From Bacillus_BE sp042263505 (GTDB taxonomy: Bacteria; Bacillota; Bacilli; Bacillales; Cytobacillaceae), in the NCBI RefSeq assembly GCF_042263505.1, contig NZ_JBHKFI010000004.1:62001-126000 (forward strand): 64,000 nucleotides of DNA, given 5' to 3'. The position numbers were made by a program, and so were the translations under genes. Shown here one piece after another: positions 45,319 through 54,133 of this stretch. The notes under the pieces were generated by a model, which saw only the letters and a list, made by a program, of their open reading frames with translations, did no database searches and was not told the origin of the DNA. How positions within the stretch are numbered: the first letter of the stretch is position 1; every line of letters starts with the position of its first letter.

Positions 45319-45462
45319 CATAGCAAAAGATACTTGGGATTGTAAACTTTTTATAAAAAAGTTGATCATGTTAGGTATATTATTCTTTTTTTTGTAAAAT
45401 AAACATATTAGGGTATGATGATCATAAACCCAAATTTTCTATTGATGGATGGAGGGGAAAGG

Positions 45463-46014
45463 ATGGCAAAACAAAAAAACGAGCTTTGGGAATGGGTAAA
45501 GGCACTAATCATTGCGGTTGTATTAGCTGCAGTCATTCGCTATTTTTTATTTGCTCCAATCGTTGTGGATGGGGAATCTATGATGCCGACACTACAAGAT
45601 AAAGATCGTATGATTGTGAATAAATTCAGCTATAAAATTGGCGAGCCAAATCGATTTGATATCATTGTTTTTCACGCTCCGGAAAATAAAGACTACATAA
45701 AAAGGGTTATCGGTTTACCCGGAGACAGAATTGAATATAAGAATGATACGTTATATATAAATGGGAAGAAATACGATGAGCCCTATTTAGATAAATATAA
45801 AAAAGAACTGGTCGATGGACCATTAACAGAACCATTTACACTTGAAGAAATTATTGGACAATCTACTGTCCCAAAAGGGCATTTGTTTGTTATGGGAGAT
45901 AATCGCAGATACAGTAAGGATAGTCGCCATATAGGGACGATTCCATTGGAAAAAGTCCTTGGTCATACAAGTGTCATTTATTGGCCATTAAAAGATGTCC
46001 AAATTGTGAAATAA
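45463..46014 (+). CDS. lepB: Type I signal peptidase
   Basis: The 183-residue enzyme has one N-terminal transmembrane helix (about 12-30), the nucleophile S39 (DGESMMPTL), the general base K80 (YIKRVIGLPGD) and the MGDNRRYSKDSR box. It cleaves signal peptides on the outer membrane face. I chose ATG 45463 with GGAGGGGAAAGG upstream, not the longer ORF from 45415. B. subtilis has no signal peptidase gene between rplS and rbgA, though several other Bacilli do. It is of the SipS type. Confidence 0.95.
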   Translation: MAKQKNELWEWVKALIIAVVLAAVIRYFLFAPIVVDGESMMPTLQDKDRMIVNKFSYKIGEPNRFDIIVFHAPENKDYIKRVIGLPGDRIEYKNDTLYINGKKYDEPYLDKYKKELVDGPLTEPFTLEEIIGQSTVPKGHLFVMGDNRRYSKDSRHIGTIPLEKVLGHTSVIYWPLKDVQIVK

Positions 46015-46036
46015 ACATGAGGGAGGTGTCCCTTAA

Positions 46037-46909
46037 ATGACAATTCAATGGTTTCCGGGGCATATGGCAAAAGCAAGAAGACAGGTGACAGAAAAACTGA
46101 AGCTTGTTGATATCATTTTTGAATTAGTGGATGCAAGAATTCCGTATTCCTCTCGAAATCCAATGATTGATGAAATCATTCAGCATAAGCCAAGATTAGT
46201 GCTCTTAAATAAAGCGGATATGGCAGATAAAGAAAAAACGAAGGAATGGATTCAATTTTTTCACGACAACGGTATAAAAGCATTAGCGATCAATTCTCAG
46301 GCTGGAGTAGGGATGAAAGAAATCGTTCAAGCTTCTCAAGAGATTTTAAAGGAAAAGTTTGACCGGTTAAAAGCAAAAGGTGTAAAGCCTAGAGCAATAA
46401 GAGCTATGATTGTAGGGATTCCTAATGTTGGGAAATCCACTTTAATTAATCGCCTTGCTAAGAAAAACATTGCGAAAACAGGAAATACACCTGGAGTAAC
46501 AAAAGCGCAGCAATGGATTAAAGTCGGGAAGGAACTGGAGCTTTTAGATACACCGGGGATTCTATGGCCGAAATTTGAGGATCAAGAGGTAGGCATGAAG
46601 TTAGCTGTAACGGGTGCAATCAAGGATACGATTTTAAATCTCCATGATGTCGCGATTTACGCATTGAAATTTCTTGAAAATGAATATCCAGAACGCCTTA
46701 AAGATCGTTATAAGCTTGATATAATACCGTCAGATATAATTGAGTTGTTTGATACGATTGGAAGGCTTAGAGGTTGTTTAATGGGCGGAGGAGAAATCGA
46801 TTACGATAAAGTAACAGAACTTATCATTCGTGAAATCCGTACTGAACAGCTTGGGGCCATTACATTTGAAAACCCTGTGATGATTGAAGAAAAAGAAGCA
46901 GAGAAATAA
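46037..46909 (+). CDS. rbgA: 50S ribosomal subunit assembly GTPase RbgA (YlqF)
   Basis: This 290-residue, circularly permuted GTPase has G4 NKAD (58-61) before G1 GIPNVGKST (127-135) and G3 DTPGI, with WFPGHMAKARR at the N terminus. It is needed for late 50S assembly. The RBS GAGGGAGGTG precedes ATG 46037. It is followed by a terminator. Confidence 0.97.
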   Translation: MTIQWFPGHMAKARRQVTEKLKLVDIIFELVDARIPYSSRNPMIDEIIQHKPRLVLLNKADMADKEKTKEWIQFFHDNGIKALAINSQAGVGMKEIVQASQEILKEKFDRLKAKGVKPRAIRAMIVGIPNVGKSTLINRLAKKNIAKTGNTPGVTKAQQWIKVGKELELLDTPGILWPKFEDQEVGMKLAVTGAIKDTILNLHDVAIYALKFLENEYPERLKDRYKLDIIPSDIIELFDTIGRLRGCLMGGGEIDYDKVTELIIREIRTEQLGAITFENPVMIEEKEAEK

Positions 46910-46932
46910 ATATCGACAATGAATATACGTAT

Positions 46933-46963
46933 AAAGGCCTTCGTATGAAGGCCTTTATTTTTT
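46933..46963 (+). terminator. Terminator after rbgA
   Basis: AAAGGCCTTC pairs perfectly with GAAGGCCTTT around GTAT and is followed by ATTTTTTC. Confidence 0.93.
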
Positions 46964-47029
46964 CAGAAAAAATCCGATAAAAGGATTAGAGAACGTTAAA
47001 CATATAGGTGTTTACTAAAAGGAGTTATG

Positions 47030-47809
47030 ATGAAAAAATTAACCATTTCAGAAATTGAAACAAGATTAGATTCTATAATGGACCAAGCGGATCCGTTTAT
47101 TGTTCAATTAGGGGAAGATGAACGAAAAGGGGTTCAAACCTTACTAGCTAGGTGGAGAAAGAAAAAAGCACAGATTGAAAAGGAAAAAACAAAATTTCTA
47201 GAGATGTGTTGTTATGAAAAAAAATATCGAGCACAAGGGTTTGAACGTATTGCAGGGATTGATGAGGTGGGCAGAGGACCACTCGCTGGACCGGTTGTGG
47301 CTGCGGCCGTAATATTACCAAAAAATTTTTATCTACCGGGTATTGATGATTCTAAAAAATTGTCCGAATTAAAAAGGGAGGAATATGCTGAGATTATTCA
47401 GCAAAAGGCATTGGCTGTTAGTATTGGAATGATTGGTGTTGAGGAAATAGATCAAATAAATATTTTAGAGGCATCCAAAAAAGCCATGCTTGCCGCCATT
47501 TCTGACTTATCAATGCCGCCCGATTTCTTATTGGTGGATGCTGTGAAGCTAGCTACCCCATTTCCAAACGAGGCGATTATTAAAGGGGATGCCAAAAGTA
47601 TTTCGATTGCAGCCGCATCCATTGTTGCAAAGGTAACAAGAGATCGATTGATGCGGCAAATGGATCAAGAGGTGCCGCAATATAGGTTTTCACAAAATAT
47701 GGGATATGGCACTAAAGAACATTTACAAGCGCTGGAGCAGTACGGGGCAACAAAATATCATCGGAAAAGTTTTTCGCCAGTGAAAAATGTGCTGGAAAGA
47801 AAGAGGTAA
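47030..47809 (+). CDS. rnhB: Ribonuclease HII
   Basis: The 259-residue nuclease removes ribonucleotides from DNA. The acidic residues D78-E79 (GIDEVGRGPLAGPVV), D170 (LLVDAVKL) and D187 (KGDAKS) match the family, with an N-terminal substrate-binding region. ATG 47030 (AAAGGAG 5 nt upstream) is preferred to the adjacent ATG 47027, but both are possible. Confidence 0.95.
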   Translation: MKKLTISEIETRLDSIMDQADPFIVQLGEDERKGVQTLLARWRKKKAQIEKEKTKFLEMCCYEKKYRAQGFERIAGIDEVGRGPLAGPVVAAAVILPKNFYLPGIDDSKKLSELKREEYAEIIQQKALAVSIGMIGVEEIDQINILEASKKAMLAAISDLSMPPDFLLVDAVKLATPFPNEAIIKGDAKSISIAAASIVAKVTRDRLMRQMDQEVPQYRFSQNMGYGTKEHLQALEQYGATKYHRKSFSPVKNVLERKR

Positions 47810-47821
47810 GAGGGTGTAAAT

Positions 47822-49726
47822 ATGAATTCGGCAAATGTTATCCAATCACTGATTAAACAGGATGGAAGCAGTATTAAAAAGGCTATTTCTCTTCAGCCTG
47901 GGCAAATTATTCATGGAAAAGTGATAAAGCTTTTTCCTAATCAAACAGCCGAAATTCAAGTAGGTTCCCAAAAGATGGTTGCTCAACTTGAGGTGCCTTT
48001 AGCTGCAAATGATCGTTATTGGTTTCAGGTACAGCCTGGAGAAGGGAAAATTCATTTAAAGGTTTTGCTGAATCAAGCATTAGGAGACAATGGAAAAATC
48101 CTGAATATCGATGGTTTATTAAAGCAGTTGGGCTTAGCTGCTTCAAAAGAAAATATCGAACTTGTTCAATTTTTTATAAAGGAGCAATTACCATTAACAA
48201 AGGAAACATTGAGTACTGCAAATGAATGGTTTCTTCAGCTCGAATCCGATAGGGACGGGTTGGAAGCGTTAAAACAGATGATCACAAGAAATCTACCTCT
48301 TTCAAAGAATGTCTTTTACAGTATGCTAGCAGCCGTAAAGGATGATTCGATGAATTCGCTTGTGACAAATCTACAAGATCTTCTCGAAAATGATCAACTT
48401 TCATCGGATAGTGCGAAGAAATTATTCGCTACTTTGACAATGCTGCAAAGTCCCATTAGCACGGAAGGTAAAGATAAAGTCGTATCGCAAATGATGATGT
48501 CCTTGCTTAGTCCCAATTATGAAAAATCAGAAACTACTATTCAACTATTACAAAAGCTTGGTTGGATATCGATGGATAAGATTAAGGAAAACCAGAATCA
48601 AGAAATCATAAAAGATGGTCAGTTGACATCCAACAGGAATAATCAGAGTCAAACTGTTCCATATCAAATCAATCTCACAGAGAAAAATAATGAAAATCAG
48701 CATGAATTGATAACAGCTTTTCAGGAAAAGGAAAATATACTGTCAAGGAATTCCCTTCATCAGTCATTGAATGTCCTTGCTGAAACCTTAACAAATATGA
48801 TAGATAAAAAAGATTACCTCTCGGAGAATATCAAGCCAGTAATACATTCTTTCATTTCAGATGAACATTTATCTGACATGCAGAAGCAAAACATCATGAG
48901 AAATGTTATTAATCTTCTCGAACATCTTCAAGATGAAAATACGGGAAATCATGCTTTTCAATCTCTTTTAAAAGCTATAAATGGAATAAAGGACGGCAAG
49001 GGATTACATTTGTCCTTTTCAGAAAGAGAAATATTAACGGCAATTAGCACTCTCATTGATCGCGATATCAGTCAATTATCAGAGGGACCTTTTGTCGCGA
49101 ATAAGCTGAAACAGCTTATTAAGGTAATAGGCTACGATTATGAGCATGATGCAATTCAATTCATGAATAATGGTCAAATATCGAAGGATGCGCAAGATTT
49201 CGGAAGTCTTAAGCCATTGCTGATTAAATACCTAAATGAGGATCCGCCGCAAATGGTAAAAGAAGCTGCTGAGCAATTATTAAACAAAATAACAGGAATT
49301 CAAACCCTTTCTCAGGAAATGGGTCCCGTTCAGCAATTTGTCGTTCAACTCCCTTTAAGGATTTTAGATCAATCACTGGATATAACGATGCAATGGAGTG
49401 GTCGAAAAAACAGTGATGGCAAGATTGATCCGAACTATTGTCGGGTATTATTCTATTTGGATTTAAGTGCCTTAAAGGAAACGATTGTGGATGTGAAAAT
49501 TCAAAATCGCATTATGAATGTTTCCGTGATAAATGATCACGAGGATATCAAAATAGTTGCCGCTCCATTGATCAACCATTTAAAGGAAAATTTAGCCTCT
49601 TTTAATTATCATTTATCTTCTATATCATTTGTCCAAACAAAGAATATGGCGAATCATGTATCAGCCAAGACCTTTGATTCATTATCGAGAATCAAACAAT
49701 ATACTGGAGTAGATATTAGGATATGA
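47822..49726 (+). CDS. ylqG: FliK-like protein YlqG
   Basis: This 634-residue protein has no transmembrane segment. An N-terminal segment (PGQIIHGKVIKLFPNQTAEI then SQKMVAQLEVPLAANDRYWF) resembles the small beta domain at the start of many FliK-like hook-length proteins. A long, Gln/Asn-rich helical middle follows. The C-terminal 130 residues (QFVVQLPLRI; ITMQWSG; RVLFYLDLSALKETIVDVKI) resemble the Flg_hook (FliK C-terminal) fold. It overlaps ylqH by 4 nt (ATGA). Away from the flagellar operon its role is unknown; FliK-like assignment is by motif and layout. Confidence 0.75.
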   Translation: MNSANVIQSLIKQDGSSIKKAISLQPGQIIHGKVIKLFPNQTAEIQVGSQKMVAQLEVPLAANDRYWFQVQPGEGKIHLKVLLNQALGDNGKILNIDGLLKQLGLAASKENIELVQFFIKEQLPLTKETLSTANEWFLQLESDRDGLEALKQMITRNLPLSKNVFYSMLAAVKDDSMNSLVTNLQDLLENDQLSSDSAKKLFATLTMLQSPISTEGKDKVVSQMMMSLLSPNYEKSETTIQLLQKLGWISMDKIKENQNQEIIKDGQLTSNRNNQSQTVPYQINLTEKNNENQHELITAFQEKENILSRNSLHQSLNVLAETLTNMIDKKDYLSENIKPVIHSFISDEHLSDMQKQNIMRNVINLLEHLQDENTGNHAFQSLLKAINGIKDGKGLHLSFSEREILTAISTLIDRDISQLSEGPFVANKLKQLIKVIGYDYEHDAIQFMNNGQISKDAQDFGSLKPLLIKYLNEDPPQMVKEAAEQLLNKITGIQTLSQEMGPVQQFVVQLPLRILDQSLDITMQWSGRKNSDGKIDPNYCRVLFYLDLSALKETIVDVKIQNRIMNVSVINDHEDIKIVAAPLINHLKENLASFNYHLSSISFVQTKNMANHVSAKTFDSLSRIKQYTGVDIRI

Positions 49727-49998
49727 AAAAGGAAAACGAACGGAAGGAAGCAATTGCATTAGGATATGATACATCCGAAATGGATACCCCTAGAGTTTTG
49801 GCCAAGGGTAAAGGGATTATTGCTGATAATATTATTGCCAAAGCGGAAGAAAGCAATATACCTATCCAAGAGGATCCCTCACTGGTGCAGCTATTAAGTA
49901 AGTTAAATATTAATGAAGACATTCCTGAAGAACTTTATCAAGTTGTCGCAGAGTTATTTGCGTTTGTCTATCGCATTGATAAAAAAATTCAGCAATAA
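49723..49998 (+). CDS. ylqH: Stand-alone FlhB cytoplasmic-domain homologue YlqH
   Basis: The 91-residue protein aligns by eye with the C-terminal part of FlhB/YscU after the NPTH autocleavage point: AIALGYDTSEMDTPRVLAKG, IPIQEDPSLVQLL and IPEELYQVVAELFAFVYRI. The membrane domain and the NPTH motif are absent. In flagellar export FlhB-C and FliK work together in the hook-length switch, so pairing with a FliK-like ylqG suggests a related but separate job. It is translationally coupled to ylqG. Confidence 0.88.
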   Translation: MKKENERKEAIALGYDTSEMDTPRVLAKGKGIIADNIIAKAEESNIPIQEDPSLVQLLSKLNINEDIPEELYQVVAELFAFVYRIDKKIQQ

Positions 49999-50533
49999 GC
50001 AGACCGAGATAGCAGGTCTGTTTTTTGCTGATCAGGTTAAAAATGCAACTGTTTTCTCAAAGGTTTTAGCTATTAAATAAAAAATTCGAGAAGTAAGATT
50101 TTTCAGTTTGGATTCAAATGTAAGACTCCTACGGAAAAGGCCAACCGCTACCCATGGAAAGTGAATTGGTTCTAGGTGGAGTTTTATTAGCAGCATTCGA
50201 AGTGAAAACTGTATGATTAATGAAAAAAAATAAGAAAGATAATACTATTTTAGTAAAATAAAATCATAATAAATATTCTATTAAAATAGTAAAAATAAAT
50301 AAATGAAAATATAATTATTCCAAATAAATCTAATATTTTATGCATAATGGTAGACAAGGTATGTGTTGTTTTATAAAATGAAAGCGCGGTCTTATTTTTT
50401 GAAAAGTTAGATAGAAAAAAATGCACAGTCGACAAAGATACATACATGGAAATGATTGCATAAAAGTTATTCTCTTAAACAATTATTTTTGAGTGTTTCA
50501 AGAGACTAGTGCAAGATTAAAGGAGGATGGGTA
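49999..50533 (+). other. Intergenic region before sucC (535 nt)
   Basis: It starts with a terminator for ylqG-ylqH: CAGACC (50000-50005) pairs with GGTCTG (50015-50020), followed by six T. At about 50121-50210 there is a GC-richer patch (AGACTCCTACGG to GGTGGAGTTTTA) that looks like a decayed copy of some other interspersed repeat. The rest, to the sucC RBS (AAAGGAGG, 50519), is very AT-rich. I see no gene and no convincing promoter. Confidence 0.6.
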
Positions 50534-51694
50534 ATGAATATTCATGAGTACCAAGGAAAAGAGATCCTCAGAAAATACGGGGTAACAGTTCCAAATGGGA
50601 GAGTTGCATTTACAGTTGAAGAGGCTGTTGAAGCAGCAAAAGAGTTAGGTACAGATGTTTGTGTTGTGAAAGCGCAAATTCATGCAGGGGGACGTGGAAA
50701 AGCTGGCGGTGTAAAGGTTGCCAAAAATTTAGATGAAGTTCGTACATATGCGAGTGAAATCTTAGGCAAAACACTTGTAACACACCAAACAGGTCCAGAA
50801 GGGAAAGAAGTTAAACGCTTACTTATTGAAGAAGGCTGCGATATTAAGAAAGAATATTATGTTGGCTTAGTTTTAGACCGTGCAACCTCACATGTCGTTT
50901 TAATGGCCTCAGAAGAAGGCGGAACAGAAATTGAAGAAGTAGCTGCAAAAACTCCAGAAAAAATATTTAAAGAAGAGATTGATCCAGTTGTTGGATTATT
51001 GCCATTCCAAGCAAGAAGAATTGCCTACGCTATTAATATTCCAAAAGAATTAGTGAATCAAGCTGTGAAATTTATGCTTGGCTTATATCAAGCATATATC
51101 GAAAAAGATTGTTCCATTGCAGAAATTAATCCATTAGTTGTTACAGGTGATGGAAAAGTTATGGCACTGGATGCAAAATTAAACTTTGACTCAAATGCAT
51201 TATTCCGTCAAAAGGATGTTGTGGCTTACCGTGATTTAGAAGAAGAGGATCCAAAGGAAATCGAAGCCTCAAAATATGATTTAAGCTATGTTGCTTTAGA
51301 CGGAAATATCGGGTGCATGGTTAATGGCGCAGGTCTAGCTATGTCAACGATGGATATTATTAAATATTATGGTGGCGACCCGGCTAACTTCCTTGATGTT
51401 GGTGGCGGTGCAACAGCAGAAAAGGTAACGGAAGCCTTTAAAATTATCCTTTCTGATCCAAATGTAAAAGGTATTTTCGTTAATATCTTTGGTGGAATTA
51501 TGAAATGTGACGTCATTGCCGAAGGTGTAGTAGAGGCTGCTAAACAAGTTGGGCTAAGTGTACCATTAGTCGTTCGTTTAGAAGGAACAAATGTTGAGCT
51601 TGGTAAGAAGATTCTTGCAGAATCTGATGTATCTATTATCTCTGCTGACTCAATGGCTGATGGTGCCCAAAAAATTGTTTCATTGGTTGGTTAA
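50534..51694 (+). CDS. sucC: Succinyl-CoA synthetase beta subunit (ADP-forming)
   Basis: The 386-residue subunit has an ATP-grasp domain (MNIHEYQGKEIL; VKAQIHAGGRGKAGGVK) and the C-terminal CoA-ligase domain (NIFGGIMKCDVIAEGVVEA; VVRLEGTNVELGKKIL). It works with SucD in the TCA cycle, making ATP from succinyl-CoA. The RBS AAAGGAGGATGGG precedes ATG 50534. sucD follows after 100 nt. Confidence 0.97.
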   Translation: MNIHEYQGKEILRKYGVTVPNGRVAFTVEEAVEAAKELGTDVCVVKAQIHAGGRGKAGGVKVAKNLDEVRTYASEILGKTLVTHQTGPEGKEVKRLLIEEGCDIKKEYYVGLVLDRATSHVVLMASEEGGTEIEEVAAKTPEKIFKEEIDPVVGLLPFQARRIAYAINIPKELVNQAVKFMLGLYQAYIEKDCSIAEINPLVVTGDGKVMALDAKLNFDSNALFRQKDVVAYRDLEEEDPKEIEASKYDLSYVALDGNIGCMVNGAGLAMSTMDIIKYYGGDPANFLDVGGGATAEKVTEAFKIILSDPNVKGIFVNIFGGIMKCDVIAEGVVEAAKQVGLSVPLVVRLEGTNVELGKKILAESDVSIISADSMADGAQKIVSLVG

Positions 51695-51794
51695 TGAAAT
51701 TCATTTGAACGGACCTCGGAGAAGGGATATTTTCGTCTGAATTTCGGAAAGGTTTCCTACTAGGCAATGCGGATTAAAGAAAGGAGAAATCGAA

Positions 51795-52697
51795 GTGAGT
51801 GTATTTATTAATAAAGATACCAAGGTGATCGTCCAAGGGATTACTGGAGCAACGGCTAGATTTCATACAAAAGAAATGCTTGATTATGGGACAAAAATCG
51901 TCGGAGGAACTTCACCTGGCAAAGGTGGAACTGAAGTGGAAGGGGTTCCTGTATTTAATACGGTATCAGATGCAGTGAAGGAGACAGGTGCCAACGCTTC
52001 TGTTATCTATGTTTCAGCACCTTTTGCAGCTGATGCGATTATGGAGGCAGTTGATGCCGAATTAGATTTGGCTATTTGTATAACGGAACATATTCCGGTT
52101 TTAGATATGGTTAAGGTTAAGAGATATATGGAAGGAAAGAAAACAAGATTAGTGGGTCCAAACTGTCCAGGTGTCATTAGTGCGGATGAATGTAAAATTG
52201 GAATCATGCCTGGTTATATCCACAAAAAGGGCCATGTAGGCGTTGTTTCTCGCTCAGGTACCTTAACCTATGAAGCAGTTCATCAATTAACTCAAGCGGG
52301 CATTGGACAAACGACAGCGGTAGGTATTGGCGGGGATCCAGTTAACGGAACAAACTTCATTGATGTATTAAAAGCTTTTAATGAGGATCCAGAAACCTAC
52401 GCCGTAATCATGATTGGCGAAATTGGTGGTAATGCGGAAGAAGAAGCGGCCCATTGGGTGAAGGCTAATATGACAAAGCCCGTCGTTGGTTTTATTGGTG
52501 GTCGTACTGCGCCTCCTGGAAAACGCATGGGTCATGCTGGTGCCATTATTTCAGGTGGAAAAGGAACCGCAGATGAAAAAATAAAAGTCATGAATGAATG
52601 CGGAATTGAAGTGGCTAATACCCCTGCTGTTATGGGAGAAACATTGATTAAAGTTCTAAAAGAAAAAGGACTCTATGATCAATGTAAAACACATTAA
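51795..52697 (+). CDS. sucD: Succinyl-CoA synthetase alpha subunit
   Basis: The 300-residue subunit binds CoA (VQGITGATARFHTKEML) and carries the phosphohistidine H247 (KRMGHAGAIISGG). It starts at GTG 51795 with AAAGGAGAAA upstream. The partner sucC is directly upstream. Confidence 0.97.
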   Translation: MSVFINKDTKVIVQGITGATARFHTKEMLDYGTKIVGGTSPGKGGTEVEGVPVFNTVSDAVKETGANASVIYVSAPFAADAIMEAVDAELDLAICITEHIPVLDMVKVKRYMEGKKTRLVGPNCPGVISADECKIGIMPGYIHKKGHVGVVSRSGTLTYEAVHQLTQAGIGQTTAVGIGGDPVNGTNFIDVLKAFNEDPETYAVIMIGEIGGNAEEEAAHWVKANMTKPVVGFIGGRTAPPGKRMGHAGAIISGGKGTADEKIKVMNECGIEVANTPAVMGETLIKVLKEKGLYDQCKTH

Positions 52698-52708
52698 TCA
52701 ATATGTGC

Positions 52709-52740
52709 TGAGGGGTTGACAATATTTGTCAGCCTCTCTC
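52709..52740 (+). terminator. Possible terminator after sucD
   Basis: GAGGGGTTGACA pairs with TGTCAGCCTCTC (one mismatch region) around ATATT. The tail is pyrimidine-rich (CTCCTCATTTCTTCTTT) without a pure T-run. Confidence 0.55.
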
Positions 52741-52835
52741 CTCATTTCTTCTTTACCTCATCAACCCCGATTTTCATCATTATCAATTTATTAATATAAT
52801 AATCCATATTTAAAACATATTTGGGAGGAAGAACA

Positions 52836-53705
52836 ATGCATGATTTTAAAAATCGCTTGGCTCATCTTCTTCACTGTCGTGGAGTGGGATGGAAATTGGT
52901 CTATCAGTTAATGAAATTAGACCCGGAATTAAAAAGTCTTTATCAAGATTCCACCATTAAATTTTTTGAAAAGTCGGCTCCAGCAAATTACTCCTCGATT
53001 ATCTCTGATTTGCACTCTCCAACTATTCTCAAACAAATTCTCAAGTATCAAGAAAACCAAATCAACATGATTAGTATAGTTGATCAAGAATATCCTGCCC
53101 TTTTAAAAGAGACTTACCAGCCACCGTGGATATTATTTGCCAAAGGCAATATCGAATTATTAAGGAAATCCCCCAAGTTAGCTGTAGTTGGTTCAAGGTA
53201 TGCGACTGAATATGGGAAAAATGCGATCCGTCATCTATTTCCATCATTAATGAAAAAAGGAATTGTTATTGTAAGTGGTTTAGCAAAAGGAATAGATACG
53301 ATTGCCCATCAAACGGCTATAAGAAATAATGGGAGCACGATTGCTGTCCTTGCAGGGGGTTTTAACCATGTCTATCCAAAGGAAAATAGAGCATTAGCCT
53401 TAGAATTAATGGAAAATCAATTAATCATTTCAGAATATCCGCCTGATATGAAGCCATTAAAATGGCAATTTCCTATGAGAAACCGCATTATAAGCGGTAT
53501 CAGTTGGGGGACATTTATTATAGAAGCAAAAGGGAAAAGTGGCTCATTAATCACAGCTAATTATGCCTTAAATGAGGGAAGAGAAGTATTTGCCCTTCCT
53601 GGGAGCATTTTCAGTCCTTTCTCTATAGGGACAAATGAATTAATACAGCAAGGAGCAAAGGCGGTTAAATGCCCTCAGGATATTTTAGAAGAAATAGTGG
53701 AGTAA
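52836..53705 (+). CDS. dprA: DNA-processing protein DprA (Smf)
   Basis: The 289-residue product loads RecA on incoming single-stranded DNA during transformation. It has the Rossmann-like core (AVVGSRYATEYG; IVSGLAKGIDTIAHQTAI; VLAGGFNHVYPKEN; NRIISG). It ends near the core without an extra C-terminal winged helix, as in B. subtilis. ATG 52836 is preceded by GGGAGGAAG; the ATG at 52821 is too close to it. Confidence 0.93.
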   Translation: MHDFKNRLAHLLHCRGVGWKLVYQLMKLDPELKSLYQDSTIKFFEKSAPANYSSIISDLHSPTILKQILKYQENQINMISIVDQEYPALLKETYQPPWILFAKGNIELLRKSPKLAVVGSRYATEYGKNAIRHLFPSLMKKGIVIVSGLAKGIDTIAHQTAIRNNGSTIAVLAGGFNHVYPKENRALALELMENQLIISEYPPDMKPLKWQFPMRNRIISGISWGTFIIEAKGKSGSLITANYALNEGREVFALPGSIFSPFSIGTNELIQQGAKAVKCPQDILEEIVE

Positions 53706-53813
53706 CAGCCAGTTCAGGAGGATGATTTGACTCGAAAAGTGGTCAAAATTCATAAATATTCCATATTTAAATGAAAAAATTTTTAGAAATTAAAAGGAAT
53801 TTTCATAAATGGG

Positions 53814-53840
53814 TTGAAATTATTTTTAAACTGGTATACA
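53814..53840 (+). promoter_or_regulatory. Possible promoter upstream of topA and the small reading frame
   Basis: TTGAAA (53814-53819) and TATACA (53835-53840), with TGG directly before the -10. The spacer is only 15 nt, but the extended -10 could compensate. Confidence 0.4.
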
Positions 53841-53902
53841 TTTTGCTTCATAAGTTTGAATAATTTGGTTGTAAATTGCTATTAATCAAAAGAGATGTTT
53901 GA

Positions 53903-54100
53903 AATCGCTTAATTTTTCTCGAATTTCTCCGTCAACAAGATAAAAAGGTGCTCGTTAAGTTTGACAAGGGCAAACTTTTGATTAATAATAATCAATATTT
54001 TAAAGGGGAAACTACTCAAAAATTTTATGATGAAATCATGTCTTATCCTGAATCATATTTTCAGGTCTATTATAATGGAGTGAACATTAGTGATATTTGA
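53903..54100 (+). pseudogene. Unrecognised small reading frame, possibly a frameshifted gene
   Basis: After a stop at 53900-53902 the + strand is open for 65 codons and reads like protein: LEFLRQQDKKVLVKFDKGK, then LLINNNQYFKGETTQKFYDE, ending YYNGVNISDI. There is no ATG near its 5' end, only GTG 53948, which has no good RBS. In another frame ATG 53895 after AAAAGAG encodes MFEIA and stops at 53910, next to a run of five T, so one base lost or gained there would join the two. I do not recognise the family. It lies in the 428-nt gap between dprA and topA and ends 33 nt before topA. Confidence 0.4.
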
Positions 54101-54133
54101 TTGCTATATTATCCCTCTCAAGGAGGATTTTTG

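Noticed and set aside
50379..50392. cre-like TGAAAGCGCGGTCT upstream of sucC
   Set aside because: Two defined positions of the cre consensus are wrong, and no promoter could be placed relative to it.
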